Numbered from the stretch's first letter, positions 25,293 through 34,826 are shown. The stretch: DNA of 64,000 nt from Rheinheimera sp. D18 (GCF_004345025.1 NZ_CP037745.1:1116001-1180000), one strand, 5' to 3'. Notes: generated by a model from the letters alone, not told the origin. Made by a program: numbers and translations.

Positions 25293-26120
25293 TTACAGGC
25301 TTTGCGCCATTTCCTGTGCCCGTTTTATTGCAGCATACATGGCGTCTGAAACCATTTTTTCAAGGCCTAAATTGGCAAAGGTACTGACTGCTTCATGGGT
25401 AGTGCCGCCTTTAGACGTAACCTGCGCCCGCAAATCGGCAAAACTATGCTCGCTGTTTAGCGCCATTGTTGCTGCGCCAAGTGCGGTTTGCGCCACCATT
25501 TTTTTCGCATCCGCACTAGCAAAACCTAGCTGCTCTGCTACTTGCTGTATGGCTTGCATAAAAAAGAAAAAATAGGCCGGCGAGCTGCCAGTAACGGCAA
25601 TAACATGGTCAATTTGCGCTTCGCTATCGAGCCATACTGTCATGCCAGTGCCACTGAACATATGATCAACAAAAGCTTTTTCATAATTGGAGCAACCAGA
25701 TGGGAATAAACCAGTAACGCCTAAACCAACTAATGAAGGGGTATTGGGCATGGCGCGCACTAAACGAATATTGCCAAGCCATTGTTGGTAACGTGCGGTG
25801 GTTATGCCTGCAGCTAACGTCACAAATAGTTTGTCGGCAATTTCTGGCGCGGCCTCAATTAATGCGCTGCATAGCTCTTGCATCATCTGCGGCTTTACTG
25901 CCAATACAATGATATCTGCTTTGGTTACCGCCTCTATGTTGTCTAGTGTCGTGTGAATGCCAAAGTCGGTGGTTAGCGCGGTTAATTTTGGCTGACTGCG
26001 GTTAGCGGCAATAATGTTATCTGCTGGGTAGCCTGCATTAACCATTGCTGCAATGACACAGCGAGCCATGTTGCCTGCGCCAATAAAGGCGACCATATTG
26101 TCATTCATCTGTTTATTCAT
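25293..26120 (-). CDS. proC: Pyrroline-5-carboxylate reductase
   Basis: ProC makes the last step of proline synthesis, reducing 1-pyrroline-5-carboxylate with NADPH. The 275 residues open with a Rossmann loop (FIGAGNMARC) and contain VRAMPNTPSLVG and the C-terminal signature around LRAQVTSKGGTTHEAV. The ATG at 26120 overlaps the yggS stop (ATGA). A second Met four codons later is possible, because the AGGA lies too close to the first one. The position in the yggS operon is standard. Confidence 0.95.
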   Translation of the reverse strand: MNKQMNDNMVAFIGAGNMARCVIAAMVNAGYPADNIIAANRSQPKLTALTTDFGIHTTLDNIEAVTKADIIVLAVKPQMMQELCSALIEAAPEIADKLFVTLAAGITTARYQQWLGNIRLVRAMPNTPSLVGLGVTGLFPSGCSNYEKAFVDHMFSGTGMTVWLDSEAQIDHVIAVTGSSPAYFFFFMQAIQQVAEQLGFASADAKKMVAQTALGAATMALNSEHSFADLRAQVTSKGGTTHEAVSTFANLGLEKMVSDAMYAAIKRAQEMAQSL

Positions 26121-26803
26121 TCCTGTTTATAATCTCGAGCACCAAAAATAACCGTACCTAATCTTATCATAGTTGCACCGTATTTTAGTGCTAGTGGCCA
26201 GTCGTCTGACATGCCCATCGATAATTCATTGGCCTGTGGCTGCAGTTGTTGCAGCTGCAAAGACAGTTGCTGCATCGCAGCAAAAGCGTGCTCACTATCA
26301 CCGGGTGCGGGTATGGCCATCAAACCTTTTAGTTCTAGGTTAGGTAGCGCGGCAACACTGGCGGCTAAGTTAAACATTTCATCTGCAGCAATGCCGGCTT
26401 TACTTGGTTCATTACTGATATTAATTTGCAGCAATACCTTAACTGGTGCAAGGTTTTCTGGCCGCTGCGCTGATAAACGTTCGGCAATTTTTAACCTGTC
26501 GATACTGTGTACCCAATGCGCATTTTCAGCCACTAACTTAGTTTTATTTGATTGCAGCGGACCAATAAAGTGCCAAACAATATTGTTATAAGTATTTAAT
26601 TGTGCTGATTTTTCTGCTAATTCTTGCGGGTAGTTCTCGCCAAACTGGTATTGCCCTGTTTGATAGGCCGTTATAATGGCACTTGTGGGTTTAGTTTTGC
26701 TTACTGCGATTAGCTGCACTGTGTCTGATTTAATGCCAAGTAACCCGCATTTTTTGTTCAGGTTCTGATAGGCGAGGTTCAGTTGTTCTGCTATGTTATT
26801 CAT
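26117..26803 (-). CDS. yggS: YggS/PLPBP, pyridoxal phosphate homeostasis protein
   Basis: This 228-residue PLP-binding TIM-barrel protein controls vitamin B6 and amino-acid balance. The PLP lysine lies in LIAVSKTKP near residue 36; WHFIGPLQSNK and LSMGMSDDW follow as in the family. The ATG at 26803 is used; an in-frame TTG twelve bases upstream is less likely. It heads the operon through hemW. Its start is only 29 bp from the divergent pilT start, so the promoters of both must lie partly inside the facing genes. Confidence 0.93.
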   Translation of the reverse strand: MNNIAEQLNLAYQNLNKKCGLLGIKSDTVQLIAVSKTKPTSAIITAYQTGQYQFGENYPQELAEKSAQLNTYNNIVWHFIGPLQSNKTKLVAENAHWVHSIDRLKIAERLSAQRPENLAPVKVLLQINISNEPSKAGIAADEMFNLAASVAALPNLELKGLMAIPAPGDSEHAFAAMQQLSLQLQQLQPQANELSMGMSDDWPLALKYGATMIRLGTVIFGARDYKQE

Positions 26804-26832
26804 ATTAATTGGCAAATTGGAGTAAAATTGTC

Positions 26833-27885
26833 ATGGATATTACCGAGTTATTAGCTTTTAGTGTGCAACATAAAGCCTCAGATTTACACCTTTCGGCTGG
26901 TGTGCCACCGCTTATACGCGTTGATGGTGATGTGCGTAAACTAAATATCCCACCATTATCACATAAAGAAGTACACGCATTAGTGTATGAGATTATGACC
27001 GACAAACAGCGTAAAGAATACGAAGAAAATTTAGAATCCGACTTTTCATTTGAAGTACCTAATTTAGCGCGGTTCCGTGTTAACGCCTTTGTACAAAATC
27101 GTGGTGCGGCAGCGGTGTTTCGTACTATCCCCAGCGAAGTGTTAACGCTTGATGACTTGGGCGCGCCAGAAATTTTTAAAACTATAGCTGAAAATCCTCG
27201 TGGTTTAGTGTTAGTTACTGGGCCTACAGGTTCGGGTAAATCAACAACCTTGGCAGCGATGATCGATTACGTTAACAGTATGCGCCACGACCATATTTTA
27301 ACCATTGAAGATCCAATAGAATTTGTACATAACAACAAGTTAAGTTTAATTAACCAACGTGAAGTGCATCGTGATACCCACAGCTTTAGTAATGCCTTGC
27401 GCTCTGCGCTGCGTGAAGACCCTGACGTTATTTTAGTTGGTGAATTACGAGATTTGGAAACTATTCGCTTAGCGATGACCGCAGCAGAAACTGGCCACTT
27501 AGTATTTGGCACCTTGCATACTACTTCTGCGCCAAAAACTATTGACCGTATTATTGACGTATTCCCAGGCGAAGAAAAGGCTATGGTACGTTCGATGTTA
27601 TCTGAGTCGTTGCGTGCAGTTATTTCACAAACCTTACTTAAAAAAATCGGTGGTGGCCGTATTGCCGCGCATGAAATTATGGTGGGCTTGCCGGCTATTC
27701 GTAACCTTATTCGTGAAGATAAAATTGCGCAGATGTATTCTGTGATTCAAACGGGTGCTGCGCACGGTATGCAAACGATGGATCAATGCTTATTAAACCT
27801 AGTTAACCGCGGTTTAGTGTCACAAAAAGACGCCGCAACTAAAGCGCAAGATAAAAACACCTTTGGCGCCATGGGCAGGATGTAA
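26833..27885 (+). CDS. pilT: Type IV pilus retraction ATPase PilT
   Basis: PilT is the hexameric motor that retracts type IV pili for twitching and DNA uptake. The 350 residues have the PilT N-terminus (MDITELLAFSVQHKASDLHLSAG split across residues 1-23), Walker A TGPTGSGKSTT, the Asp box with EDPIEFVH, the LREDPDVILVGELRD Walker B region, the His box (ETGHLVFGTLHTTSA), and the AIRNLIRE retraction motif near the end. The ATG at 26833 has GGAG ten bases upstream. The paralogue pilU follows after 6 bp. Confidence 0.96.
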   Translation: MDITELLAFSVQHKASDLHLSAGVPPLIRVDGDVRKLNIPPLSHKEVHALVYEIMTDKQRKEYEENLESDFSFEVPNLARFRVNAFVQNRGAAAVFRTIPSEVLTLDDLGAPEIFKTIAENPRGLVLVTGPTGSGKSTTLAAMIDYVNSMRHDHILTIEDPIEFVHNNKLSLINQREVHRDTHSFSNALRSALREDPDVILVGELRDLETIRLAMTAAETGHLVFGTLHTTSAPKTIDRIIDVFPGEEKAMVRSMLSESLRAVISQTLLKKIGGGRIAAHEIMVGLPAIRNLIREDKIAQMYSVIQTGAAHGMQTMDQCLLNLVNRGLVSQKDAATKAQDKNTFGAMGRM

Positions 27886-27891
27886 ATAGCA

Positions 27892-29016
27892 ATGCAGCTA
27901 GATAATTTTCTTGAAAAAATGGTGGCTGAAAAAGCATCAGATTTATTTGTTACCGCGGGTATGCCGGTGGCGGCTAAAATTAATGGTGAATTGCTGCCGA
28001 TTGATGAAACGCCACTAACGGATGCTATGTCGCTTAAGCTGGTATTGTCGGTGATGAACGATAAACAGCAGCAAGAATTTATGACCAGCAAAGAGTGTAA
28101 TTTTGCTATTGCAAACGATGCCGGACGTTTTCGCGTTTCTGCCTTTTGGCAACGCGATTGCGCCGGTATGGTAGTGCGGCGTATTGTTACCAAAATACCT
28201 AATGTTGACGAACTTGGCCTGCCGCCAATCATGAAAGAAGTGATTATGTCCAAGCGCGGTTTGGTGCTGTTTGTTGGTGGTACAGGTACGGGTAAATCAA
28301 CATCACTAGCGGCGTTACTGGGTTATCGCAATAGAAATGCTAAGGGCCACATTCTTACCATTGAAGACCCAATAGAATTTGTGCATGACCATCATAAAAG
28401 TTTAATTACCCAACGCGAAGTGGGTATAGATACCGACTCTTTTGAGGCCGCGCTTAAAAGCTCGTTGCGCCAAGCCCCTGACGTTATTTTAATTGGTGAA
28501 ATACGCTCGCGCGATACCATGGAATACGCCTTAGCGTTCGCTGAAACTGGCCATTTGTGCATTGCTACGCTGCACGCTAATAATGCAAACCAGGCCATTG
28601 ACCGTATTATGCATTTGGTGCCAAAAGAGATGCATCAAAAGCTATTGTTCGATTTATCACTTAACCTACGCGGCATTGTGGCGCAACAGCTGGTACCTAC
28701 AGCTGACGGTCAGGGCCGAGTGGCGGCAATAGAAGTGTTGCTTAACTCGCCACTAATAGCTGATCTGATTGCTCGTGGCGAAATGGGTGAAATTAAAGCG
28801 GTAATGACCAAATCTCGTGAGTTGGGCATGCAAACCTTTGACCAAGCCTTATATGACTTATATCAGGCTGGCCGTATCAGCTATGCTGATGCGATTCATC
28901 ACGCCGACTCGCCAAACGACTTGCGTTTAATGATTAAGTTGCGCAGCGGCGATACTAAGGGTGCTGGGTTTTTGACTAATGTTACTATTGAAGGTTTTGA
29001 GAAGAAAGACGATTAA
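27892..29016 (+). CDS. pilU: PilU, PilT-dependent retraction ATPase
   Basis: PilU is the PilT paralogue that adds force during pilus retraction. It is 374 residues long and carries GGTGTGKSTSL (Walker A), EDPIEFVHDHHKS, LRQAPDVILIGEIRS and ETGHLCIATLHANN. The longer C-terminal tail (GDTKGAGFLTNVTIEGFEKKDD) is a PilU trait. It lies 6 bp after pilT and 25 bp before a CBS-domain gene, so the three are likely one transcript. Confidence 0.95.
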   Translation: MQLDNFLEKMVAEKASDLFVTAGMPVAAKINGELLPIDETPLTDAMSLKLVLSVMNDKQQQEFMTSKECNFAIANDAGRFRVSAFWQRDCAGMVVRRIVTKIPNVDELGLPPIMKEVIMSKRGLVLFVGGTGTGKSTSLAALLGYRNRNAKGHILTIEDPIEFVHDHHKSLITQREVGIDTDSFEAALKSSLRQAPDVILIGEIRSRDTMEYALAFAETGHLCIATLHANNANQAIDRIMHLVPKEMHQKLLFDLSLNLRGIVAQQLVPTADGQGRVAAIEVLLNSPLIADLIARGEMGEIKAVMTKSRELGMQTFDQALYDLYQAGRISYADAIHHADSPNDLRLMIKLRSGDTKGAGFLTNVTIEGFEKKDD

Positions 29017-29041
29017 ATAGGGTAGCGGCATTGAGGTAAAT

Positions 29042-29473
29042 ATGAACATTACACAAATAATGACGCCGAGTAATCGACTACTAACCACCACAGCGGATGC
29101 CAGTTTAGCGTCACTTAGAGAAATATTTGCTAAAGCAAACTTTCAGCATGTGCCGGTAATAGACGGCACTAATCGCTTAGTTGGCATAGTGTCAGTGAAA
29201 GATTACTTTCGCGAGTTAAGCCCAATTATGGATTCGGCAACGGATCCAGCCATTAGCTTATTTATGCGCAGCCGTAAGGTGCATCATATTATGGTATCGC
29301 CGGTTATTACTATTTTACCAAACCAGAGTATTAAGCAGGCGGCAATAATGCTGTTAGAGCATAATATTAGTTGCTTACCAATAAGTAACGATGAAAAGCA
29401 CTTGCTAGGTATTGTGTCCTGGAAAGATATTATGCGGGCGGCATTAACTAAACGCGCTACCAGTAGCAGTTAG
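29042..29473 (+). CDS. Two-CBS-domain protein downstream of pilU
   Basis: This 143-residue protein is made of two CBS motifs only: ITQIMTPSNRLLTTT...HVPVIDGTNRLVGIVSVKDY and HHIMVSPVITILPNQ...CLPISNDEKHLLGIVSWKDI. CBS pairs usually bind adenosine nucleotides and act as sensors or scaffolds. It is 25 bp after pilU, so a link to pilus retraction is possible but unproven. It overlaps the convergent lytic transglycosylase gene by four bases at the stop codons. A second, similar CBS-only gene lies at 31335-31760. Confidence 0.85.
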   Translation: MNITQIMTPSNRLLTTTADASLASLREIFAKANFQHVPVIDGTNRLVGIVSVKDYFRELSPIMDSATDPAISLFMRSRKVHHIMVSPVITILPNQSIKQAAIMLLEHNISCLPISNDEKHLLGIVSWKDIMRAALTKRATSSS

Positions 29474-30171
29474 CCTGCTTGTTGGTAACGTTTATGCAAA
29501 ATAGCCACCCGAGCTACGTAGGCTTGGGTTTCGGCAAACGGCGGTATGCCGTTATAACGCCTAACATTACTGGCGCCGGCGTTATAAGCGGCCAGTGCCA
29601 GTGGCAATTCACCATCATATTGTTTCAGTAGTTGCGCTAAATAACGGCTGCCGGCCAAAATATTTTGTTCAGGTAAACTCGCATTCTCTACGCCTAAATG
29701 CGCGGCGGTGTTGGGCATTAATTGCATCAAACCAATGGCGCCCTTTTTTGAAATAGCAGCCGAGCGAAACGATGATTCAGCATGGATAACGGCGCGAATT
29801 AATGCCGGATCAAGTTGGTATTCGGTAGCTGCTTTACTAATAAGTTGGTTATAAGGTCGGATATACAACGGCGTAGTATGCCAGTTTATTGTTGATACGG
29901 GGGCGCAGGCAAAACAGTCGTAGCGCACTAGCTGAAACGGCCGATTTAGCGGCTGGCGATCAGAAAAAAAGCCGGTGCCGTCACTCTTAACTGATTTATA
30001 GACTAAGGTTTTGGCTGAAATGCTTTTTTTTACCGGTAGTGCTGCGGCCGGTGGTTGATTCGTCGGCGATAATTTCAGTTGTTTTTTACTGTCCGCAGGA
30101 ATTTCGGCTGCCACCGTTGTTGATAGCAAACCTAGGCTAAAATAAAAAACAGCATAGGCTAAAGATTGCAT
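29470..30171 (-). CDS. Exported lytic transglycosylase (SLT domain)
   Basis: This 233-residue murein-cleaving enzyme has a signal peptide ending near TTVAAE. A low-complexity linker and a Cys-containing segment (YDCFACAP, near residues 84-91) precede a C-terminal SLT domain. The catalytic Glu is residue 132 in VIHAESSFR; KGAIGLMQLMP and LALAAYNAGASNV are the other hallmarks. The ATG at 30171 is chosen because it begins the signal peptide; the upstream GTG would add 14 residues ahead of it. It may serve general cell-wall turnover or the pilus genes next door. Confidence 0.88.
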   Translation of the reverse strand: MQSLAYAVFYFSLGLLSTTVAAEIPADSKKQLKLSPTNQPPAAALPVKKSISAKTLVYKSVKSDGTGFFSDRQPLNRPFQLVRYDCFACAPVSTINWHTTPLYIRPYNQLISKAATEYQLDPALIRAVIHAESSFRSAAISKKGAIGLMQLMPNTAAHLGVENASLPEQNILAGSRYLAQLLKQYDGELPLALAAYNAGASNVRRYNGIPPFAETQAYVARVAILHKRYQQAG

Positions 30172-30389
30172 ATTAACTTGCTCACTTACTACCGAGGATC
30201 GCAAGTAAAGCACTAAGTAAGTAAAAGCTCAAGTTTTTGCCTTAACCATACGACTAGACGGTATTTTCTTTCGTTATAAAAAAGGGTTTAGCCGCGATAT
30301 TCCTGCGCTTACTGGCTTATCTTTTGGCTTCATTGCACGCTACAATAAGGGCTGTCACTTTACCTCTCTTGTTATCAGGTTTTTCATGT

Positions 30390-31268
30390 ATGTCGGTATT
30401 TGTTAATCGGCCATTATTGGTTGCAGTAGCTAGTGTGTTATTAGCTATGGTGACTATTCAATCTGGCGCTTCTATTGCCAAGCAACTGTTTCCGGTGGTT
30501 GGGCCTGACGGTACTACTGCACTGCGCTTAGGGTTCTCTGCGCTGGTATTGTGGTTAGTGTTTCGGCCATGGCGTAATTTACCTACTAGCCGCAGAGATT
30601 GGTTGGTCGTCATAACCTATGGTCTTAGCTTAGGCGGTATGAATATACTGTTTTATTTTGCTATTGAGCGTATTCCACTTGGTATCGGTGTGGCATTAGA
30701 GTTTACCGGCCCGCTGGCGGTAGCGCTGTTTTCTTCTCGGCGTAAGCGCGACCTAATTTGGGTGGGTTTTGCCGTTGCTGGCATTTTATTATTGCTGCCG
30801 GATATGCGCGGTAAAGATGCGCTAGATCCTCTGGGGGTTGTGTTAGCGTTGGCCGCGGGCGCGTGTTGGGCTGGCTATATTTTATTTGGCAAAAGAACTA
30901 ATTCGCAAAGCTCTGGTGGCGCAACGGTGGCACTAGGTATGGCGGTTGCAGCGATAGTTTTAGTACCGATGGGCGCTGTAACCCAAGGTATGGCCTTGTT
31001 GACTTGGCAAGTCTTGCCGCTGGGTTTACTGGTTGGTGTGCTTTCCAGTGCGCTACCTTACTCGTTAGAGATGGTAGCGCTAAGAAATATGACGTCGCAG
31101 AATTTTAGTATATTTATGAGCATGGAGCCTGCGGTTGCCGCCTTAGCTGGCTTTTTGATTTTGTCGGAACAACTTACCCTTTGGCAGTGGCTTGCTATTG
31201 CTTTAGTGATTGTGGCATCGTTAGGTAGTTCTATTACTTCGGCCAAGCCGGCATCGAATAAAACTTGA
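30390..31268 (+). CDS. rhtA: Threonine/homoserine exporter RhtA (EamA family)
   Basis: This 292-residue transporter has ten predicted helices in two EamA repeats. It closely matches RhtA as I remember it: IQSGASIAKQLFPVVGPDGTTALRL, YGLSLGGMNILFYFAIERIPLGI, VALEFTGPLAVALFSSRR and SALPYSLEMVALR, each split over neighbouring residues. RhtA exports threonine and homoserine. The ATG at 30390 gives a length like the E. coli protein (about 295); an in-frame TTG 66 bases upstream would add a non-homologous tail. Monocistronic. Confidence 0.85.
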   Translation: MSVFVNRPLLVAVASVLLAMVTIQSGASIAKQLFPVVGPDGTTALRLGFSALVLWLVFRPWRNLPTSRRDWLVVITYGLSLGGMNILFYFAIERIPLGIGVALEFTGPLAVALFSSRRKRDLIWVGFAVAGILLLLPDMRGKDALDPLGVVLALAAGACWAGYILFGKRTNSQSSGGATVALGMAVAAIVLVPMGAVTQGMALLTWQVLPLGLLVGVLSSALPYSLEMVALRNMTSQNFSIFMSMEPAVAALAGFLILSEQLTLWQWLAIALVIVASLGSSITSAKPASNKT

Positions 31269-31334
31269 TCTAGCGCTAAGCAGGTTAAGCTATTTTTCGT
31301 TATAACTGATACATAACTGCGATTGGAGGTTGTT

Positions 31335-31760
31335 ATGGCGTTTAAAACAGTTGCTCAGCTGATGACAGCTGATCCTTTATGTGTAACCCGAAATGCGAGT
31401 TTAAAAGATGCGCATGATCTAATGCGTAGCAAGAATATTCGGCATATTCCGGTAATTGACGATAAAGGTGAGTTAGTGGGTATGCTAACGCAAAAAATTA
31501 TGATTGCGAAAGTGATGGGCTTAATGGCGCAATATGGTGCAACGGCATTGGAGCGCAAAGAAAAACAAATACTCATAGCTGATATTATGGCGACCGATTT
31601 TGCCGCTGTTGCACCACAACAGTCGCTAAAAGATGTTGCCGATTTTTTTGTTAGTAACCGCCACGGCTGTATGCCGGTTGTCGATGAGGCAAACAAGCTA
31701 AAAGGTATTTTAACCTCATCAGATTTTGTCCGTTTAGCTGCAGATTTATTAGGCCACTAG
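31335..31760 (+). CDS. Second two-CBS-domain protein
   Basis: This 141-residue CBS-only protein has two motifs: VAQLMTADPLCVTRNASL...HIPVIDDKGELVGMLTQ and IADIMATDFAAVAPQQSL...CMPVVDEANKLKGILTSSDF. A perfect GGAGGT four bases ahead of the ATG at 31335 fixes the start. It is transcribed alone and closed by a strong terminator. It shares its design with the CBS gene next to pilU but is clearly diverged. A nucleotide-sensing role is possible; the partner is unknown. Confidence 0.85.
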   Translation: MAFKTVAQLMTADPLCVTRNASLKDAHDLMRSKNIRHIPVIDDKGELVGMLTQKIMIAKVMGLMAQYGATALERKEKQILIADIMATDFAAVAPQQSLKDVADFFVSNRHGCMPVVDEANKLKGILTSSDFVRLAADLLGH

Positions 31761-31810
31761 CACAGCAAGCTGTGACAAAGAGTTTAAATATAGAATAACG
31801 GCAATAAAAA

Positions 31811-31850
31811 AGCCCCGCAGTACTTTATCGTATACTGCGGGGCTTTTTTT
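31811..31850. terminator. Strong bidirectional terminator
   Basis: AGCCCCGCAGTA (31811-31822) pairs perfectly with TACTGCGGGGCT (31833-31844). An A-run lies on one side and seven Ts on the other. It separates the CBS gene from the convergent S46 peptidase gene. Confidence 0.92.
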
Positions 31851-31883
31851 ACGTTAACTTAGCAAACCAAGTTAGCGTTTATA

Positions 31884-34037
31884 TTATTTAACGCCAAGTT
31901 CAACTAACAGTTTATCGGCGCCATCTAGCTGCATTTGCCACAGCATATAACGCAAATCTACCTGAATTGAACGGGTGTTAGCTGGGTTGAAATCCCAATC
32001 AGAGATAATAGAATCTAAAGTACCGTCAAAGGCTAAGCCAACAAATTCTGCTTTGCTGTTTAGTACCGCAGAACCTGAGTTACCACCGGTAATATCTAAG
32101 GTGGCTAAATAGTTTACCGGTACTGAATTTAGGCTATCCACTTTATAGGGGCCATATTGCTTGGCTTTAATCGCATCAAGTTGCTTTTGTGGTGCGTTAA
32201 ATTCGCCTTCGCCGGTTGCTTTAGCTGTAATACCTTGCAGTGTAGTAAAGGGTGCCCAGGCATTGCCATCTTCATTACCGTGATCACGGCCTGTAACATT
32301 ACCAAAGGTTACCCGCAGTGTGCTGTTCGCATCAGGATAAACGGCCTGACCTTTAGACTGCATAAAGGCAATTTTAGCGCGCATATAACTGGCGTAAGCT
32401 TGCTGAATTTTACCACCAAGCTCTTCATCTGCTGCTTCGCGCTTTAAATCTGATTTATACAGCGCTAAAGCTGCTTTAACAAAAACATCATTACTTTGTT
32501 TAAACTGGTCAATTGACGCGTCTAATAATGCGGTACGATTGCTTAATTCAGCTAGACCACTATTAGCGTACCAGCTATCAATTAACGCAGTTAACTGTGC
32601 TTGGCTCATACCATCTTTAATACCCATAGCGGCATCAAACTCAGCATTACGCTGCTTTTTCGGCTGGGCGGCATATTTACTTAAGTTAGATAAATCTAAC
32701 GCTTTTTCTACACCAACATCAAAGTTACGTTCCATGCCAGTAACATAGGCTTTAAAACGGGGTAAATCGCGTTGTTGGAAACCGGCTTTACGCTCTGCAT
32801 CTGGCTTAGTGCTTTCATGCGCTAAGCGATGTAATGAGCGTGCAACTGACAGTAAACGCGGTGTCGCGTTATCGAGCAGATAATCAGCACGGTCTTGCTG
32901 CTGACGTTGTTGTAATAACTTCTCAATGTTTTTTAAATCATCAGCATAAGCTTTTTTGTTGTCGCGGCTGCTATTAACCCAGGCAGTTAGCTCTTTATGC
33001 TCGGCGGTTTTACGCTGTAAGAAATCGCTATCAGCGTAGCTATCTAGCATGCCTTGGCGGTTTTTCATGTAGTTATTTAAACCAGCAACACGGCTAGCAT
33101 ATTTTAGCGCGGCATCTTTATTGTTAACAGTTTCGCTGGCAATAATGTCTAAGGTGTTTTTATAACTTGCTACGGTGTTTGGGTAAGACCATTCAAAGGT
33201 TTCGCTAACTTCACTGGGTAAACGATGACGATTGGTGCGGCCCGGATAACCTAATGCCATAACAAAATCGCCTTCTTTAAGGCCGTCTTTTGCTAACGTT
33301 AAATGAAAGTCGGGTTTGTAAGGTACGTTATCAACATTAAAATCGGCCGATTTACCTTCCGGGCTTACGTAAGCGCGGTAAAAACCGTAATCGCCAGTGT
33401 GGCGTGGCCACATCCAGTTATCGGTATCACCACCAAACTTACCCACGCCGGCAGCTGGTGCGTGCACTAAACGTACGTCTTTAATCTCAAGCTGTTTAAT
33501 TAAATAAAACTCTAAACTGCCATAGTAGGCGGCTACTGAGCAGCGGTGGCCTTCGTCTTTTTCACATTCAGCTACTACGGCTTTTTGGTTAGCTTCTATT
33601 GCATCAACCCGTTTTTTACCGCTTAATTTAGCTGTTTTGGCATCAATAATTTTGCTGGTAACATTTTCTACTGCTTTGGTAACGTAAATACGGCTACCCG
33701 GTGCGGCAGCAACTTCGTCGCTTAACGAGGCGGCTAAAAAGCCATTAGCCAGTAAGTCGTTTTCCGGTGTTGAGTTATGCGCAACGCTGCCATACACACA
33801 GTGGTGGTTAGTCGCGACTAAGCCATTTGGTGAAACAAAAGAGGCAGAACAACCACCTAAGCTCACCATGGCTGCCATAGGAAATTCGGTTAGTTTAGTT
33901 AAACTGGCAGGATCAAGTGCTAAGCCGGCGGCTTTTAATTCAGTGGCAATTTCAGGCAGTTGCTGCGGCATCCACATGCCTTCATTAGCCATGGCAAAAC
34001 TGCTGGCCAATGCCAGCATCAAAAGGGATTTTTTCAT
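31884..34037 (-). CDS. S46 family dipeptidyl-peptidase (DPP7/DPP11-like)
   Basis: This 717-residue exported serine peptidase removes dipeptides from peptide N-termini. A signal peptide ends near SFAMANEG. The trypsin-like catalytic residues are visible: His79 in NHHCVYG, the Asp region in DTDNWMWPRHTGDYGFYRAYV, and Ser654 in GGNSGSAVLN. A large alpha-helical insert lies between, as in DPP7 and DPP11. The specificity region reads GLAFDGT, with Gly rather than Arg after the Asp, which may point to hydrophobic rather than acidic P1 preference; that is inference. It follows the his operon in the same direction but after 162 bp. Confidence 0.9.
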   Translation of the reverse strand: MKKSLLMLALASSFAMANEGMWMPQQLPEIATELKAAGLALDPASLTKLTEFPMAAMVSLGGCSASFVSPNGLVATNHHCVYGSVAHNSTPENDLLANGFLAASLSDEVAAAPGSRIYVTKAVENVTSKIIDAKTAKLSGKKRVDAIEANQKAVVAECEKDEGHRCSVAAYYGSLEFYLIKQLEIKDVRLVHAPAAGVGKFGGDTDNWMWPRHTGDYGFYRAYVSPEGKSADFNVDNVPYKPDFHLTLAKDGLKEGDFVMALGYPGRTNRHRLPSEVSETFEWSYPNTVASYKNTLDIIASETVNNKDAALKYASRVAGLNNYMKNRQGMLDSYADSDFLQRKTAEHKELTAWVNSSRDNKKAYADDLKNIEKLLQQRQQQDRADYLLDNATPRLLSVARSLHRLAHESTKPDAERKAGFQQRDLPRFKAYVTGMERNFDVGVEKALDLSNLSKYAAQPKKQRNAEFDAAMGIKDGMSQAQLTALIDSWYANSGLAELSNRTALLDASIDQFKQSNDVFVKAALALYKSDLKREAADEELGGKIQQAYASYMRAKIAFMQSKGQAVYPDANSTLRVTFGNVTGRDHGNEDGNAWAPFTTLQGITAKATGEGEFNAPQKQLDAIKAKQYGPYKVDSLNSVPVNYLATLDITGGNSGSAVLNSKAEFVGLAFDGTLDSIISDWDFNPANTRSIQVDLRYMLWQMQLDGADKLLVELGVK

Positions 34038-34199
34038 AACGACTCTTCTAATTGTAATGTTAACAAAAATGTTAGTAAGCGTAACAACGTGCTTATAGTC
34101 TGTGTCTAGCTTGGGCTTGTCAAGATACAGACAACTGCTGTTACACTTTAAATCACTGTTTTCAGCTAAAAAACGTGGGGCAAACGTTACAGCTAAGTG

Positions 34200-34826
34200 T
34201 TACGTTTTGGCGGTATTGTGGCGTTGCTGCAGCACCCTAACTACGTCATTTAACTCTAGTTGTTGGCTACGCAATAGCACTAGTAAGTGAAAAATCAAGT
34301 CAGCAGCTTCATTGGCTAACTCTGCTTTATCACCAGCCATCGCGGCAAGCGCCGATTCAACCCCTTCTTCACCCACCTTTTGTGCAATGCGCTTTACGCC
34401 TTTGGCAAATAAACTGGCCGTGTAGCTACTGCTGGGCTCTGCGCCTTCGCGGCTCTGTATTACCTGTTCTAGCTCATATAAAAAAGCGAGTTGCGGGCTG
34501 TTGGCGCTATTGTCGTGCCAGCAGCTTTCTGTACCAACATGGCAGGTTGGTCCGTTTGGTATGGCCAGCACTAAAATACTGTCGGCGTCGCAGTCAATAT
34601 CAAGGCTAACTAAATCAAGCGTATGGCCTGAGCTTTCGCCTTTGGTCCATAGCCGTGCTTTGCTACGACTATAAAAGGTAACCTTTTTACTATTGAGCGT
34701 TTGCGTTAAGGCTAGTGGGTTCATATAACCCTGCATTAGCACCTTACCTGAAATAGCATGCTGTACTATGGCCGGTAGTAACTGATTTTCGGGCCAGCTA
34801 AGCTGGCTAATGTCGTTTTTATTCAT
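34200..34826 (-). CDS. hisI: HisI, phosphoribosyl-AMP cyclohydrolase / phosphoribosyl-ATP pyrophosphatase
   Basis: This bifunctional enzyme does steps two and three of histidine synthesis. The N-terminal cyclohydrolase half has QGYMNPLAL, WTKGESSGH and DIDCDADS with CHVGTESCW (zinc and magnesium ligands). The C-terminal pyrophosphatase half has KVGEEGVESALAAMAGDK and EAADLIFHLLVLL. The start at 34826 is chosen because GGAG lies nine bases upstream; an ATG two codons earlier is too close to that site. It is the last gene of the operon, 74 bp after hisF. Confidence 0.93.
   Translation of the reverse strand: MNKNDISQLSWPENQLLPAIVQHAISGKVLMQGYMNPLALTQTLNSKKVTFYSRSKARLWTKGESSGHTLDLVSLDIDCDADSILVLAIPNGPTCHVGTESCWHDNSANSPQLAFLYELEQVIQSREGAEPSSSYTASLFAKGVKRIAQKVGEEGVESALAAMAGDKAELANEAADLIFHLLVLLRSQQLELNDVVRVLQQRHNTAKT

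Noticed and set aside
34038-34199. TTGACA and TATAAG ahead of the S46 peptidase gene as a promoter
   Set aside because: The spacing is 20 bp, too long for a confident sigma-70 promoter; the true promoter could not be placed.
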